This document shows, one piece after another, positions 62,740 through 64,000 of a stretch of DNA of 64,000 nucleotides (its first letter is position 1; each line of letters begins with the position of its first letter). A model generated the notes under the pieces. It had not been told where the DNA came from. It saw only the letters and a program-made list of their open reading frames with translations, and did not search any database. Position numbers and translations under genes: made by a program. The DNA is from Brevundimonas sp. (GTDB lineage: Bacteria > Pseudomonadota > Alphaproteobacteria > Caulobacterales > Caulobacteraceae): positions 32,210-96,209 of the forward strand of contig NZ_JACESA010000013.1 of assembly GCF_013912065.1 (NCBI RefSeq), in the 5' to 3' direction.

Positions 62740-64000
62740 ATGGCCAAGATTATCGGCATCGACCTCGGCACCACCAACTCGTGCGTGGCCGTCATGGACG
62801 GCAAGAACCCCAAGGTCATCGAAAACGCGGAAGGCGCCCGTACCACCCCGTCGGTGGTCGCCCTTCAGGACGGCGGCGAGACCCTGGTGGGTCAGCCTGC
62901 CAAGCGTCAGGCCGTCACCAACCCCGCCAACACCTTCTTCGCCATCAAGCGCCTGATCGGCCGCAACTTCGACGATCCCGTCGTGGCGAAGGACAAGGGG
63001 ATGGTCCCCTATGAGATCGTCAAGGGTCCGAACGGCGACGCCTGGGTTCGCGCCCACGGCAAGGACTATTCGCCCCAGCAGATCTCGGCCTTCACCCTGA
63101 CCAAGATGAAGGAGGCCGCAGAGGCCTATCTGGGCGAGAAGGTGACCCAGGCGGTCATCACCGTCCCGGCCTATTTCAACGACAGCCAGCGTCAGGCCAC
63201 CAAGGACGCCGGCAAGATCGCCGGGCTGGAAGTCCTGCGCATCATCAACGAGCCGACCGCGGCCGCCCTGGCCTATGGCCTGGAAAAGAACGAAGGCCAG
63301 AAGATCGCCGTCTACGACCTGGGCGGCGGCACCTTCGACGTCTCGATCCTGGAGATCGGCGACGGCGTCTTCGAGGTGAAGTCGACCAACGGCGACACCT
63401 TCCTGGGCGGCGAGGACTTCGACGTGCGTCTGGCTGATTACCTGGCCGACGAGTTCAAGAAGGAACAGGGCGTCGACCTGCGCCAGGACAAGCTGGCCCT
63501 GCAGCGCCTGCGCGAGGAAGCCGAGAAGGCCAAGAAGGAGCTGAGCTCCACGACCCAGTACGAGGTCAATCTGCCGTTCATCACCATGAACGCCTCGGGC
63601 CCGCTGCACCTGAACATCAAACTGTCGCGCGCCAAGCTGGAAGCCCTGGTCGACGACCTGGTCCAGCGCACCATCGAGCCGTGCAAGAAGGCCCTGGCCG
63701 ACGCCGGCCTGAAGGCCTCGGACATCGACGAAGTCGTCCTGGTCGGCGGCATGACCCGCATGCCCAAGGTGCAGGAGGCCGTGAAGGCCTTCTTCGGCAA
63801 GGAGCCGCACAAGGGCGTCAACCCGGATGAAGTCGTGGCCCTGGGCGCTGCGGTTCAGGCCGGCGTGCTGCAAGGCGACGTCAAGGACGTGCTGCTGCTG
63901 GACGTGACCCCCCTGACCCTGGGCATCGAGACCCTGGGCGGCGTCTTCACGCCCCTGATCGAGCGCAACACCACCATCCCGACCAAGAAGAGCCAGACCT
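62740..64000 (+). CDS. dnaK: Molecular chaperone DnaK (3' truncated by window end)
   Basis: The first 420 codons of Hsp70. The ATPase domain shows the phosphate-1 motif [15 protein letters not shown], phosphate-2 [15 protein letters not shown], the adenosine motif [14 protein letters not shown] and the connecting linker [15 protein letters not shown], so the nucleotide-binding domain is complete and the substrate domain is cut at the window end. dnaJ is expected downstream. A sigma-32-like promoter precedes it. Confidence 0.98.
   Translation, partial: MAKIIGIDLGTTNSCVAVMDGKNPKVIENAEGARTTPSVVALQDGGETLVGQPAKRQAVTNPANTFFAIKRLIGRNFDDPVVAKDKGMVPYEIVKGPNGDAWVRAHGKDYSPQQISAFTLTKMKEAAEAYLGEKVTQAVITVPAYFNDSQRQATKDAGKIAGLEVLRIINEPTAAALAYGLEKNEGQKIAVYDLGGGTFDVSILEIGDGVFEVKSTNGDTFLGGEDFDVRLADYLADEFKKEQGVDLRQDKLALQRLREEAEKAKKELSSTTQYEVNLPFITMNASGPLHLNIKLSRAKLEALVDDLVQRTIEPCKKALADAGLKASDIDEVVLVGGMTRMPKVQEAVKAFFGKEPHKGVNPDEVVALGAAVQAGVLQGDVKDVLLLDVTPLTLGIETLGGVFTPLIERNTTIPTKKSQT

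Overview
The window is a gene-dense, GC-rich alphaproteobacterial chromosome segment. Many stop/start codons overlap (ATGA or TGATG type), and GTG and TTG starts are common. Gene content and order point to Caulobacterales, most likely a Brevundimonas-like organism: glnD-murJ-trpS followed by dnaK, secA-foldase-argJ-mutT, paired fabA/fabB, CobT cobaltochelatase, an UrcA-type small protein and a DUF6880 protein. This placement is an inference from gene families; there is no rRNA in the window to confirm it. I see no tRNA, rRNA, CRISPR array, prophage or intact insertion sequence.

Layout. 0-4.4 kb: the tail of a membrane protein, a DUF418 membrane protein, cobT and a phytase-like lipoprotein. 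4.4-8.5 kb (minus): a trehalose operon, otsB - GH15 hydrolase - otsA. 8.6-12.7 kb (plus): a small surface-polysaccharide group of KpsF, a glycosyltransferase, a Wza-like export lipoprotein and an unknown protein. 12.7-15.7 kb (plus): thioesterase, def, a small membrane protein, fmt and truA, facing asd. 16.8-18.0 kb: an atypical island with palindromes, 9-bp direct repeats, TGCA boxes and one unrecognised gene between short direct repeats. 18.0-21.0 kb (minus): SH3 protein, fabA, fabB and an acetyltransferase. 21.0-25.3 kb: a 2-hydroxyacid dehydrogenase, a DUF6880 protein, a ThiF/MoeB enzyme and two tandem BLUF proteins, the second of which has lost its photochemical residues. 25.4-32.9 kb: hslV, hisS, a candidate structured small RNA, an M13 peptidase, a KefB-type antiporter and a TetR regulator. 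32.9-35.1 kb: a second island with TGCA boxes, then Smr, XRE and DUF2975 genes and a 38-residue membrane peptide.

35.2-49 kb: rdgB-hemW, secA, a foldase lipoprotein, argJ, a toxin-antitoxin pair inserted between argJ and mutT, an orphan Flp pilin, a methyltransferase and comF sharing one CATG start site, and then the grxC, nitrilase, DUF1178, AraC, DUF6265 and GNAT train. 49-57.9 kb: typA, glnD, murJ, trpS, a GNAT protein and an OsmC protein. 57.9-61.7 kb: an Rrf2 regulator with a CxxC flavoprotein, an alpha/beta hydrolase, and a YqjI/NfeR-like PadR regulator overlapping a YqjH/NfeF-like ferric-siderophore reductase. 61.7-64 kb: a nested inverted repeat, alkB, and dnaK behind a sigma-32-like promoter, cut by the window end.

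Most of the window is housekeeping: lipid synthesis, translation, protein export, nitrogen sensing and stress protection. The most unusual material is non-coding. Two composite elements about 16 kb apart (17.17-17.33 kb and 32.96-33.12 kb) share TGCA-box inverted repeats and a 12-mer GCGAAAAAACAG set among short inverted and direct repeats. Each sits beside an ORF I cannot recognise. The candidate three-hairpin RNA after hisS and the intact/degenerate BLUF pair are the next most interesting.
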